A model generated the notes under the pieces. The model was not told the DNA's origin. It did not search any database and worked only from the letters and a program-made list of their open reading frames with translations. Source: Acidimicrobiaceae bacterium (GTDB lineage: Bacteria; Actinomycetota; Acidimicrobiia; Acidimicrobiales; RAAP-2). From it: DNA of 64,000 nucleotides. Position 1 is the stretch's first letter, and each line of letters begins with the position of its first letter. The stretch covers positions 112,248-176,247 of the forward strand of contig PLHJ01000006.1 of the NCBI GenBank assembly GCA_003138895.1. The letters run 5' to 3'. Made by a program: the position numbers and the translations under genes. This document shows positions 17,774-26,262 of this stretch, piece after piece.

Positions 17774-18813
17774 CGGTCCCTCTTGACGGCCGCTCCTACG
17801 ACGTCGAAATTGGACCTGGCGTGCGACATCAGTTGGCCGAAGTGATTGCCAAGCGAGTGCCCGAAGCGCGAATGGCGGTGGTGGTTGTTTCTGCCGCTCT
17901 TTCATCATTGTCGTGGTTCGACGTTTCGACGGGGCTCGATGAAACTGTGATTGCGATACCCGAAGGTGAATCCGCCAAGTCCATGGAACAGGTGGCTCGA
18001 TTGTGCGAACAGTTCTCGCGAATTGGCCTTTCTCGCCGCGACGTCGTCGTGGCGGTAGGGGGAGGGGCAACGACCGATCTCGTAGGTTTCGCGAGTGCGG
18101 TGTATTTGCGTGGCATTGCGGTGGTCCACGTGCCCACCACCCTCGCAGCGCAAGTGGACGCCGCAATTGGTGGGAAGACTGGCGTGAATTTACCGACCGG
18201 GAAAAATCTTGTCGGCGCCTTTCACCAACCCGTTGGTGTGCTCTGTGACGACGAAACACTTCTCACCTTGCCGCGACGAGAAGTATTAGGCGGACTCGGC
18301 GAAGTGGCCAAATGTTGGTTACTCGAAGGTGGACTTGCAGCCGGGTTGGTTGGAAAAAAACAAACCGACTTGATAGTGATGGCCGTTCAGTTAAAAGCCA
18401 CGATTGTGGCGAGCGACGAACGTGAAGCCGGACAGCGCGCGCTTCTCAATTACGGCCACACCCTGGCCCACGCACTGGAAGCAGAAAATCTCGCGGGCCG
18501 TTCCCTCGACATCCGTCATGGCGAAGCGGTGGCAATAGGTCTGGCGTTTGCAGTACGACTCGCACGAGATTTGGGTCGCGTGGGAGAAGAGGTCGTGCAG
18601 GCACACGATGAAGTCCTAGATTTCTTTGGTTTGCCGCGTCGCTTGCCCAAGGGGCTTGATCCAGAAAACCTCTTGGACGTGATGGGACGTGACAAAAAGG
18701 CCCACCACGACTTGACTTTTGTTCTCGATGGAGAAAAGGGATTTTCCTCCGTGGCGGGCATTGCACCTTCTACAGTTCTAAGGTCCCTACAATCGTTTGA
18801 AGGAGAATCATGA
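17764..18813 (+). CDS. aroB: 3-dehydroquinate synthase
   Basis: A 349-residue NAD- and metal-dependent enzyme converting DAHP to 3-dehydroquinate. GGGATTDLVGFAS, PTTLAAQVDAAIGGKTGVN and the metal-ligand segments NYGHTLAHALE and RHGEAVAIGL are clear. Two in-frame GTGs exist at 17758 and 17764. I chose 17764 because AAGGAG lies five bases before it, inside the end of aroK, while the first GTG overlaps that Shine-Dalgarno. The stop overlaps the aroQ start by four bases (ATGA). Confidence 0.95.
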   Translation: MRITVPLDGRSYDVEIGPGVRHQLAEVIAKRVPEARMAVVVVSAALSSLSWFDVSTGLDETVIAIPEGESAKSMEQVARLCEQFSRIGLSRRDVVVAVGGGATTDLVGFASAVYLRGIAVVHVPTTLAAQVDAAIGGKTGVNLPTGKNLVGAFHQPVGVLCDDETLLTLPRREVLGGLGEVAKCWLLEGGLAAGLVGKKQTDLIVMAVQLKATIVASDEREAGQRALLNYGHTLAHALEAENLAGRSLDIRHGEAVAIGLAFAVRLARDLGRVGEEVVQAHDEVLDFFGLPRRLPKGLDPENLLDVMGRDKKAHHDLTFVLDGEKGFSSVAGIAPSTVLRSLQSFEGES

Positions 18814-19247
18814 GTTCCGAAGTACTCCTGCTTTCGGGACCGAACTTGAACGAATTGGGCGTTCGCTCACCCGAGATTTACGGATCGATGACTCTGGATG
18901 ATCACGTTGCGACGTTTAGCGAGGTCCTTAAAGACGCCGGTTACAGCGTTCGTCACGTGCAATCAAATTTTGAGGGCGAACTCATTGAAAGTGTGCACGC
19001 GGCACGTGGTAAAGCAGCGGCCATCGTCATAAATGCCGGGGCGCTTACGCATACTTCGTGGGCACTGAGTGACGCGCTTGACAGTTTTCCAGGACCGAAA
19101 ATCGAAGTGCATATTTCTAATCCCGCAGCTCGAGAACCGTTTCGACACCTCAGCACGCTGGCTCCAGTGGTGCAGGGTTCTATTGCTGGCTTTAAGAATG
19201 CGACGTATGTCGTTGCGGCGCATGCCATTCTTGATTTGTTGGCGTAA
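18810..19247 (+). CDS. aroQ: 3-dehydroquinate dehydratase, type II
   Basis: A 145-residue type II dehydroquinase removing water from 3-dehydroquinate. The lid LNELGVRSPEIYG retains the catalytic Arg and Tyr, SNFEGELIE binds substrate, and VHISNPAAREPFRHLS carries the catalytic His. The usual NPGAYTHTS segment reads NAGALTHTS here, a mild divergence. The start has a strong AAGGAG Shine-Dalgarno and overlaps the aroB stop. DAHP synthase, aroE and aroA are not in the window. Confidence 0.92.
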   Translation: MSSEVLLLSGPNLNELGVRSPEIYGSMTLDDHVATFSEVLKDAGYSVRHVQSNFEGELIESVHAARGKAAAIVINAGALTHTSWALSDALDSFPGPKIEVHISNPAAREPFRHLSTLAPVVQGSIAGFKNATYVVAAHAILDLLA

Positions 19248-19318
19248 AGCGGAAAAAGGTGGCTGCGTGGTGACGCCTAGACTCTCCAACGCAACGTTTA
19301 CGGAAAGGCAACGGCGCC
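19248..19318 (+). promoter_or_regulatory. efp promoter and 5' leader
   Basis: TAGACT at 19278-19283 is a -10 candidate. Unlike the leaderless units it is followed by about 35 bases containing GGAAAGG, a Shine-Dalgarno placed for the efp ATG. No terminator hairpin for the aro operon is evident. Confidence 0.4.
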
Positions 19319-19882
19319 ATGCCTGCAATATCGAGCAATGACCTAAAGAACGGCATCAGTCTGAAAATCGACGGCGGCCTGTTTTCGGTTGTTGAATTCC
19401 AACACGTGAAGCCCGGCAAGGGCGGAGCGTTCGTGCGCACCAAACTGCGCAACATGCGTTCGGGTGCTGTAATTGAACGAACGTACCGAGCCGATGAACG
19501 CTTAGAGCAAGCCATTATCGACAAGCGGGATATGCAGTATCTGTACCGCGATGGGGCTGACTATATGTTTATGGATCAGACGACCTACGACCAAGTCCCA
19601 GTGTCGTCAAAGAGTTTGGGCGACGCCGTCAACTTTCTCAAAGAAACTGGCACGGCCATATTGATGTTGAGTGACGACGAGATTATTGGTGTGGAGCTTC
19701 CGGCCTCGGTGGAGCTGTTGGTGAGCGAAACGGAACCTGGCATTCAAGGCGACCGTGTTTCGGGCGCTCGAAAACCCGCCACGCTCGAAACTGGCTACGT
19801 GGTGCAGGTGCCTTTGTTCGTGGAGCCGGGCGAGATGATCAAGGTTGATACTCGTTCCGGTGACTACATCACCCGAGCCTAA
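19319..19882 (+). CDS. efp: elongation factor P
   Basis: A 187-residue translation factor that relieves ribosome stalling at polyproline. All three OB/KOW-like domains are present: an N-terminal KOW domain with the exposed loop PGKGGAF, whose Lys sits where EF-P is often modified, a central DQTTYDQ segment and the C-terminal [30 protein letters not shown]. Full length. nusB starts one base after its stop, a gene pair common in bacteria. Confidence 0.96.
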   Translation: MPAISSNDLKNGISLKIDGGLFSVVEFQHVKPGKGGAFVRTKLRNMRSGAVIERTYRADERLEQAIIDKRDMQYLYRDGADYMFMDQTTYDQVPVSSKSLGDAVNFLKETGTAILMLSDDEIIGVELPASVELLVSETEPGIQGDRVSGARKPATLETGYVVQVPLFVEPGEMIKVDTRSGDYITRA

Positions 19883-19883
19883 G

Positions 19884-20285
19884 TTGAGCGATTTTGGCGC
19901 TCAACGGCACCTCGCCCGCGAGCGCGCTTTAGAGATTTACTATGAGGCGAGCGTGAAGGAGCGGCCACTCGCGGACGTCGTGAGCGAACTCGCTTCGGCG
20001 CCGGATTCGTATACGTTGGTCCTCTTGGGTTCGGTGATTGAAAACGAACGAGTAACGCGAGAATTAATTTCTAAGAACTTGATTGACTGGACGTTTGAAC
20101 GCATTGCCCTCGTTGACCGACTGGTCTTGACGCTGGCTCTTAGTGAGCTCATGTTGGACGAAGCGCCGCCACGTGCGGTCGTGCTTGACGAAGCAGTTGA
20201 ACTGGCCAAAGTTTTTTCTACGGAGCAGTCGCCCTCGTTCGTCAATGGTGTCTTGACGGCGTGCGCCGACGAACTTCATTTGTAA
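19884..20285 (+). CDS. nusB: transcription antitermination factor NusB
   Basis: A 133-residue all-helical protein. NusB-S10 binds boxA in rRNA leaders and aids antitermination. Family features are ARERALEIYYEA at the N terminus, the WTFERIALVDRLVLTLALSEL helix and AVELAKVFSTEQSPSFVNGVL at the C terminus. The only in-frame start near the homologous N terminus is TTG at 19884. An ATG at 19845 lies deep in efp and would add 13 residues unlike NusB. Confidence 0.9.
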   Translation: MSDFGAQRHLARERALEIYYEASVKERPLADVVSELASAPDSYTLVLLGSVIENERVTRELISKNLIDWTFERIALVDRLVLTLALSELMLDEAPPRAVVLDEAVELAKVFSTEQSPSFVNGVLTACADELHL

Positions 20286-20318
20286 GATAACTTTCGCACC
20301 ACGGTGCAGAGTCGGGAG

Positions 20319-20324
20319 TAGAGC
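20319..20324 (+). promoter_or_regulatory. possible -10 element, SCO-fusion gene
   Basis: TAGAGC lies 5 bases before the ATG at 20330, a weaker match to the leaderless layout. Confidence 0.3.
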
Positions 20325-20329
20325 ACTGC

Positions 20330-22057
20330 ATGATTGGCATGCACCACAACGTAAGTCTCAACAATTCCATCGTGGTTTCGTTATTTCACCACGCTCTCTT
20401 CGAGCAACTTTTGTGGGTCATTGGCATTGCAGTGGTCATCCTCGTCACGCTGTATTTATTTCTGGCCCGCAAAAAAGGTGACGCGCTCACGACATTCGCC
20501 GAACCCGCGGCGCGAAGCTATTTGCGATGGCTCTTTGGCGCTATCTGGATTGTTGACGGCCTGTTGCAACTCCAAGCGCAAATGCCACTCGGTCTCGCCA
20601 ACGTTGTCGTACGACCTTTAACAGTTGACACACCCAGTTGGCTGCACACGCTCATGAACTCCGGCATTGGGATCTGGAATGAACACCCGATTGCGCTTGC
20701 CGCGGGAGCCGCGTGGATTCAAATTGGTATGGGTTTGCTAATTTTTGTTTCACGAGGACGCGTTGGTCGATTCGCCGCTGCAACGTCGGTGGGCTGGGGA
20801 CTACTCGTGTGGCTTATTGGCAACGGCGCGGGCGGAATTTTCTCGCCCGGCAATTCCATCCTTTTTGGTTGGCCCGGTGCGGTCTTGTTCTACGTGGTCG
20901 CGGGGGCGTGGCTAGCGCTACCTCTCAAGAATTTCCCCCAACCATTTTCTCGTTACACGCTGCGTTTTTTTAGTGTGGTGCTGGTTCTTGGAGCGGTCGT
21001 GCAGACACTTCCGGGCGTGGGGTTTTGGCACGGCGGATCAACGAACGCTCTAAAAGCCATGTCGACCGCGATGACCCAAACAGCCCAGCCGCACACTCTC
21101 GCGAGTGTGGTTAGGGCCGGCGGCGATCTCGCGTCTTCATTGGGTGGCGGCTTCAACCTGATCGTCATTTTTTGGCTATTGATTTGTGCCTTTGGAATGT
21201 GGCGTGCGGGCGACTTGAACTGGTTCTGGCCAACTCGACTCTTTGTCGCAGGTGCTGTTCTGTTGTGGTTCGTTGCTGAAGATGCTCCGCTATGGGGAGG
21301 GCTAGCGACGGATCTCAACTCGTGGCTTCCTATGGCGGCGTTAGCGTTCTGCGCCGCACCTCAGCGACGCCTTCGCGCACCGTTCGCGGTGCAACTTCCC
21401 GTCGAGATTCGTCGCGGTGGTTCGACGATTGTTTCTTCCATCGCCGCAGCGATGGTAGCGGTGGCAATAATCCCAATGTTTTGGGCGAGCACGGTGGCGG
21501 CGACGGAGACGACGCTTTACGTGGCACAAAATGGTTCCGCCAGTCAGGTAACTGCTCCCTCAGCGAGCTTCAAACTTACCGACCAGTACAACAGGCCCTA
21601 CAGGCTCTCGGAACATTCGGGCTACGTGACGGTGCTCACGTTTCTTGACCCGGTGTGCTGGACCGACTGCCCACTACTGGCGGCGCAACTGAAGTCGGTT
21701 GATAAGTCGTTGCCCGTCCACAGCAAGGTGGATTTCGTGGCGGTCGCGGCCGATCCTAAATTCGAGAACTTGGGCGACGTCCGCCACTTCATAGCGAAAG
21801 AACAGCTTTCGACTTTGAAAAATTTTTATTTTCTGACGGGACCACTCGCCAAGTTGGAATCAGTGTGGGAGGACTACGGCATTACGGTTGACATGAGTCC
21901 GCACATTGGCATGAGTATCCACAGCGACATCATTTACCTCCTAAATCCGCAACGAAAAATTCGATGGATCATTCCTGATGATCCGCTCGCGGCCCAGTCG
22001 GGTGGCGCTTCAGCTGAATCGCAAATTGAAATGGCGTTAGCCACGCTCCATCGCTAA
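20330..22057 (+). CDS. multi-pass membrane protein fused to a C-terminal SCO1/SenC copper-chaperone domain
   Basis: A 575-residue fusion. Residues 25-395 hold nine or ten hydrophobic helices of an uncharacterised membrane family, with GAIWIVDGLLQLQ near residue 72 and AEDAPLWGGLATDLNSW near 310. Residues 415-575 form an SCO1/SenC thioredoxin fold with the copper ligands Cys443-x3-Cys447 (VCWTDCP) and His531 (HSDIIYLLNP). SCO proteins deliver copper to the CuA site of cytochrome oxidase subunit II, and the oxidase genes follow. The chaperone part should face outside, tethered by the last helix at about 375-395. Free-standing SCO proteins have one helix, so the long membrane half is unusual. 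Confidence 0.85.
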   Translation: MIGMHHNVSLNNSIVVSLFHHALFEQLLWVIGIAVVILVTLYLFLARKKGDALTTFAEPAARSYLRWLFGAIWIVDGLLQLQAQMPLGLANVVVRPLTVDTPSWLHTLMNSGIGIWNEHPIALAAGAAWIQIGMGLLIFVSRGRVGRFAAATSVGWGLLVWLIGNGAGGIFSPGNSILFGWPGAVLFYVVAGAWLALPLKNFPQPFSRYTLRFFSVVLVLGAVVQTLPGVGFWHGGSTNALKAMSTAMTQTAQPHTLASVVRAGGDLASSLGGGFNLIVIFWLLICAFGMWRAGDLNWFWPTRLFVAGAVLLWFVAEDAPLWGGLATDLNSWLPMAALAFCAAPQRRLRAPFAVQLPVEIRRGGSTIVSSIAAAMVAVAIIPMFWASTVAATETTLYVAQNGSASQVTAPSASFKLTDQYNRPYRLSEHSGYVTVLTFLDPVCWTDCPLLAAQLKSVDKSLPVHSKVDFVAVAADPKFENLGDVRHFIAKEQLSTLKNFYFLTGPLAKLESVWEDYGITVDMSPHIGMSIHSDIIYLLNPQRKIRWIIPDDPLAAQSGGASAESQIEMALATLHR

Positions 22058-22066
22058 ACGATGCGA

Positions 22067-22104
22067 ATGGATTTAGAGTCGCGCGTAGGTGACTCTAAAT
22101 CCAT
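22067..22104. terminator. 14-bp perfect inverted repeat between convergent genes
   Basis: The left arm 22067-22080 and right arm 22091-22104 are perfectly complementary over 14 bases with a 10-base loop. It sits between the ends of the convergent SCO-fusion gene and the small membrane protein gene, so a bidirectional terminator is likely. There is no strong U-run on the plus-strand side. Confidence 0.6.
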
Positions 22105-22121
22105 ATTCCTGACAACTTCAA

Positions 22122-22472
22122 TCAACTACGAAGGTTTTTTCTTTTCGACTCGCGTTCATGAACCTGTTCAAGATATTCGTTCCAACGCTCCATTGCTTTA
22201 TCCTCATCGACATCTTGTTCTTTCGAACGCGCACTTGACCGTCTTCGCCACTGGTGCCCCTCGTGACCTGAGAGACGCCGCCACAAATAGATTGCGTAGC
22301 CACCAAAGAAGGGCCATTCAAAGACGTACGCCCAGGAAAGTTCGTTTCCTGAGAACGCGCGGAGCAGTTCAACCGTGAACGCCGCGACACAAATGCCTTC
22401 TGCCAAAACGAGGCCAATCAGAATTCGCACCGAATTTGGTGAGTCAGAATTTTTATTGGCCACGAGCGTCAA
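22122..22472 (-). CDS. small membrane protein with SGNELSWAYVFEWP signature, copy 1
   Basis: A 116-residue protein with two hydrophobic segments (about 15-37 and 46-64) and a highly charged C-terminal tail. Residues 41-54, SGNELSWAYVFEWP, recur exactly in the protein at 29553-29948, on the other side of the oxidase genes, so the two are paralogues. Similar short membrane proteins are, to my knowledge, common and uncharacterised in actinobacteria. The start is uncertain: TTG at 22472, or GTG at 22463, the latter 8 bases after a TAACCT hexamer. A role in oxidase assembly is inferred from position only. Confidence 0.75.
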   Translation of the reverse strand: MTLVANKNSDSPNSVRILIGLVLAEGICVAAFTVELLRAFSGNELSWAYVFEWPFFGGYAIYLWRRLSGHEGHQWRRRSSARSKEQDVDEDKAMERWNEYLEQVHERESKRKNLRS

Positions 22473-22541
22473 GGTTAGTGATGGAATTGGCTATTCTCGA
22501 TTAAGAGTTCTGCAGTGTGGAAATGTCGCGGGGAGTTACGT

Positions 22542-23231
22542 ATGTCAAAAGGTGGAAGACTGGCGTCGTCGGTCGGCCTCGTACTTGTTGCGTTCGGACT
22601 AGTGGTCGTCGCGGTTGCTACGTTGCTGACTCCTGGTACGCCGGGTGGTGTCGTGGACTTCACAAAAGCGCAACCCGCGGGTCAGCCGGTCAATCTCACG
22701 GTGCAAACAGTTGGTGCCATTGGCTACGGCCCTCACCCAACGTGGGTGTCCTACCTTGTGAAGAGTCCGAGTACGGGTCGGTGGATTCACGACACGACCT
22801 GGCAGTTGCCAGCTCACACGCTGGTACACGTCACCGTTATGCAGTACGACTCGGGAAGCCCACTTCGCAATCAGGAATGGGGTCAGGTTCAAGGAACTGT
22901 CGGTGGAACAGCCTCACTGAATGGAAAGTCCTTCTCTGTGTACAACTCCTACACGGGAAATGGCGTGGGTCACACGTTTGCGGTACCGGCGATCGGACTG
23001 AGCGTGCCCCTCATTGGCGTCAGTGGGTCAGCGACGAATGTTTGCGGTGAGGCACCTTGCACGCAGAAATTCGCGCACAACAAAATTACTTTCAGTTTCA
23101 CTACACCCGGCGTAGGCGAGTACAACTGGCAATGTTTTGTGCCATGTGGACTCGGGTGGCTCTACGGTAACGGAGGACCAATGTCAACGCAGAACTTCAT
23201 GGGTGGATTCCTCGACGTGGTGAAATCATGA
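22542..23231 (+). CDS. membrane-anchored cupredoxin-like protein with a CxxxC pair
   Basis: A 229-residue protein with one N-terminal helix (about 8-30) and an extracytoplasmic beta-rich domain. The C-terminal FTTPGVGEYNWQCFVPCG places Cys198 and Cys202 like the CuA cysteines of oxidase subunit II, and Met214 follows. However no His occupies the expected place between Cys202 and Met214. His residues upstream (VGHTF near 145, LPAHTLVHVT near 90) could serve as ligands. The start at 22542 has a GGGGAG Shine-Dalgarno; a reading from 22515 is open but lacks one. The stop overlaps the subunit II gene by four bases, so the products are probably made together. Confidence 0.8.
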   Translation: MSKGGRLASSVGLVLVAFGLVVVAVATLLTPGTPGGVVDFTKAQPAGQPVNLTVQTVGAIGYGPHPTWVSYLVKSPSTGRWIHDTTWQLPAHTLVHVTVMQYDSGSPLRNQEWGQVQGTVGGTASLNGKSFSVYNSYTGNGVGHTFAVPAIGLSVPLIGVSGSATNVCGEAPCTQKFAHNKITFSFTTPGVGEYNWQCFVPCGLGWLYGNGGPMSTQNFMGGFLDVVKS

Positions 23232-24211
23232 CGATGAACCAAGGAAGCGACGACAAAGAACCGCGTCACCTGCGAAGGATTTTGGCGATTTGGTTGCCTC
23301 TTGCAGCTGTCGTCGACGTGCTGTTTTGGTTTTTGGTCGGACCGCACGTACCCCCAGGTGACTTGACGTCGACGGCGAGTTCGAATCAGTTCGACTTCAA
23401 TATTCTTTTCGTCATCGCGCTGCCCGTGATGATTGGTGTGTGGGTATTTCTTGGCTACTCCATACGAAATTGGAGTGCCAAGCGTGTTGGCAGCGCCGAA
23501 CCCAAGGGTGGTGCCGCTGCACGTGGCAACTTACGAGCGCAGGTGTGGTGGATAGGCCTTACGACTGTCATCGTGCTTTTTCTTGCAGGATTTGGAACCG
23601 TGGAACTGGTCATTGGTAACGGATCAGGTGGTGGTGAAGGTCCCAACCCAGCGTGGGCTCCGACTGGTGCGAATGCTGCGGAACTGGCGAGCGCGACGTG
23701 GTCACCGACGGACAATCACGTGCTTCCGGTGCAGGTCATTGGTCAGCAGTGGCAATTTACTTATCGCTATCCAACCTTTGGTGGGTTTGAATCAAGTCAG
23801 TTGATTTTGCCTGCAGGCACTGAGATTGAGTTCAATGTGACCTCACTCGATGTCATTCACAGTTTCTGGGCCTATCAATTGAGCGTGAAGGCCGACGCCA
23901 ACCCGGGCGTCAACAACATTGCTTACACGAAGACAACGAAGACCGGCAATTTTACGGTCCGCTGCAGCGAACTCTGTGGCATCTGGCATGGTGCGATGTA
24001 CAACTACGGCAAAGTCGTCTCGAAGTCCGCGTTTGAAAGTTGGGCGACGTCAACGGAAACTGCCAACGCTTCGAATACGGCTAACTTGGCGCCCTACGCC
24101 TCCACGTACACGCCAGACGCCAATGGCGCCGCGGGTGGTTACTACGAAGACGGAACGGTGACGCCGTACAGCACGGTTGAGGTTTATGGCGCGAAGCAGC
24201 CGGCGTCGTGA
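23228..24211 (+). CDS. ctaC: cytochrome c oxidase subunit II
   Basis: A 327-residue subunit II with two helices (about 17-37 and 53-76, with a further hydrophobic stretch near 105-127) and a CuA cupredoxin domain. Copper ligands are His211 (DVIHSFW), Cys246 and Cys250 (CSELCG), His254 and Met257 (IWHGAM). The site accepts electrons from cytochrome c. No cytochrome c domain is fused at the C terminus. A Ser/Thr/Ala/Tyr-rich tail of about 55 residues follows the CuA domain. Overlaps the cupredoxin gene by four bases; subunit I follows after 55 bases. Confidence 0.95.
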   Translation: MTMNQGSDDKEPRHLRRILAIWLPLAAVVDVLFWFLVGPHVPPGDLTSTASSNQFDFNILFVIALPVMIGVWVFLGYSIRNWSAKRVGSAEPKGGAAARGNLRAQVWWIGLTTVIVLFLAGFGTVELVIGNGSGGGEGPNPAWAPTGANAAELASATWSPTDNHVLPVQVIGQQWQFTYRYPTFGGFESSQLILPAGTEIEFNVTSLDVIHSFWAYQLSVKADANPGVNNIAYTKTTKTGNFTVRCSELCGIWHGAMYNYGKVVSKSAFESWATSTETANASNTANLAPYASTYTPDANGAAGGYYEDGTVTPYSTVEVYGAKQPAS

Positions 24212-24266
24212 TGAACAACAGAGTTTGTAGTACGAACACAAGCATCAGTGAAATGGAGACTGTTCG

Positions 24267-26243
24267 ATGACGTTGACGGCCGAACGATTGGATGATCATT
24301 CAGGGGACGTGGCGACGCCGCCCAAGCCCGCCAAGAATAATGAGGGGTCGCCACGAAGCGGTTGGCTGAGCCAACATCTGGGTACCGCCATTGTGGGTTT
24401 CATCATTGGTTACGTCGTTGGTCACTGGCTAGGCAATTACATAGGAAGTAGTTACGCCTACATCGCGAACAGTGGAACCAATGCGATCGCTGACACCCTC
24501 GGACTTACCTTGGGTGTTCTTGGTTGGTTTGCGGGCATCGGGGCTCTCAATTACCCACTCGCCAAAATTGTTGGTAAAAAGCCTCCACAAGATTTCAAAG
24601 AAGTACAGGATTGGAGTAAGTACTTCCGTTACACAACTGACCACAAGGTGGTGGGTAAGCAGTACGTGGTGGGTGTGCTGTTGTTCCTGTTTACCGGTGG
24701 ACTCTTAGCGATGGCGATCCGCACTGAACTGCTGAGTCCTGTGACGCACGTTTTTGGTCCGGGTACCTACATCACAATTGTCAGTGAGCACGGCACCATC
24801 ATGATGATGATGGCGACATCCGTCATCATCGGACCCCTTGGAAATTATTTCGTTCCTCTCATGATTGGGTCTCGTCGAATGGCGTTTCCCCAAATTGAAG
24901 CCTTCAGTTTCTGGTGCTTTACTGCTGGTTATCTGGTTATTTTCTCGGCTCTAATTTATGGCGGCTTCCCGACGGGCTGGACTGGTTACGCGCCACTGCA
25001 GACACAAGCGGGTGCAGGCATGGTGTCGTATTTACTTGGCTTTGCCGTCATTGGTCTTGGCATGATGTCGGCTGGCTTCAACTTGGCCGCCACCATCATC
25101 AACTATCGAGCACCGGGCATGACGTGGAGCCGAGTGCCGATTTTCGTTTGGGCGATTTTGGCTACGTCAGCACTTTTGACCCTCGCGACACCAACGTTGT
25201 TTGCCGCCGGGCTGTTTGGACTTCTTGACAAAACCGCCCAGACTGCTTTCTACGTCACAGAGCACGGAGGCAGTTCGTATCTCTGGGAGAACTTGTTCTG
25301 GTTCTTTGGTCACCCCGAGGTGTACATCATGGCGCTGCCGGGTTTTGGTCTCGTGGCCGAAATCATGCCGGTGTTTTGTCGTAAACCGTTGTTCGCTTAC
25401 AAGGTTGCGGCGGCGGGCATGGTCGGCGTAGCACTGCTCTCGTTCTTCGTATGGCAACACCACTTGTTCCAAAGTGGCATCAATCCCGACATGCGACCGC
25501 TCTTCATGTTGACGACCGAGTTGATTTCTATTCCCACTGGATTTATCTACTTGGTGGGTATGGGAACGCTCTATAAAGCAAAAATTAGATTTGAAATTCC
25601 GATGCTCTTCGCGCTGGCTTTATTTTTCAACTTTCTTATTGGCGGTGTGACAGGCGTGTTTTTGTCGGACGTCCCCGTTGACGTCACGGTCCACGGTGGC
25701 TTCTTTGTGCTTTCGCATTTTCACTACACGATCATGGGTGGCTTGCTCTTTGCCTTCATGGCCGGTCTGTATTACTGGATGCCCAAAATGACGGGGAAGA
25801 TGCTTAATAAGCGAATCGGCAAATGGCATTTCTGGACGATGTTTATTTTCTTTAACTTGACCTTTTTTCCAATGTTCATCATTGGTTTGCTCGGACAGCC
25901 GCGCCGTGTGTTTGAGTACGCCCACAACCTGCAGGGACTGAATGACTTCTCTTCCATCAGCGCGTTCTTGCTTGGTGGTTCGTTCCTCATCTTTGTGTGG
26001 AATCTGCTGTGGTCACTTTGGATTAGTCCCGAAAAGGCGCCACCCAATCCGTGGGAGTCACTTGGTCTTGAATGGCAAACAGCAACGCCGATTCCGCTAC
26101 ACAACTTTGAGCGCATTCCTGTTATTTTGACGGATCCGTATCACTACAGCGAAGAAGGTGCGCCGGACGTGGCCGATTTTGGTGATCAACAATTGGTGGG
26201 TTCAAGCAGCGCCGCTGCCGGCGACATCACGAATTCAAACTAG
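24267..26243 (+). CDS. ctaD: cytochrome c oxidase subunit I, divergent, N-terminally extended
   Basis: A 658-residue heme-copper oxidase catalytic subunit. Heme and CuB ligands are all present: His175 (SEHGTI), His349 with Glu351 and Tyr353 (GHPEVY), His398-His399 (WQHH), His484 and His486 (SHFHY). Residues 1-115 are an extension with two predicted helices before the standard TTDHKVVG start. Two proton-pathway positions depart from the canonical A-type: the Asp before MAFP is Arg204 (GSRRMAFP) and the Lys after PTG is Ile427 (IPTGFIY). Heme and copper chemistry should be intact, while proton routes may differ. The ATG has an ATGGAGAC Shine-Dalgarno. Confidence 0.93.
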   Translation: MTLTAERLDDHSGDVATPPKPAKNNEGSPRSGWLSQHLGTAIVGFIIGYVVGHWLGNYIGSSYAYIANSGTNAIADTLGLTLGVLGWFAGIGALNYPLAKIVGKKPPQDFKEVQDWSKYFRYTTDHKVVGKQYVVGVLLFLFTGGLLAMAIRTELLSPVTHVFGPGTYITIVSEHGTIMMMMATSVIIGPLGNYFVPLMIGSRRMAFPQIEAFSFWCFTAGYLVIFSALIYGGFPTGWTGYAPLQTQAGAGMVSYLLGFAVIGLGMMSAGFNLAATIINYRAPGMTWSRVPIFVWAILATSALLTLATPTLFAAGLFGLLDKTAQTAFYVTEHGGSSYLWENLFWFFGHPEVYIMALPGFGLVAEIMPVFCRKPLFAYKVAAAGMVGVALLSFFVWQHHLFQSGINPDMRPLFMLTTELISIPTGFIYLVGMGTLYKAKIRFEIPMLFALALFFNFLIGGVTGVFLSDVPVDVTVHGGFFVLSHFHYTIMGGLLFAFMAGLYYWMPKMTGKMLNKRIGKWHFWTMFIFFNLTFFPMFIIGLLGQPRRVFEYAHNLQGLNDFSSISAFLLGGSFLIFVWNLLWSLWISPEKAPPNPWESLGLEWQTATPIPLHNFERIPVILTDPYHYSEEGAPDVADFGDQQLVGSSSAAAGDITNSN

Positions 26244-26262
26244 GAGTGGGTGGAGAGTCCTC

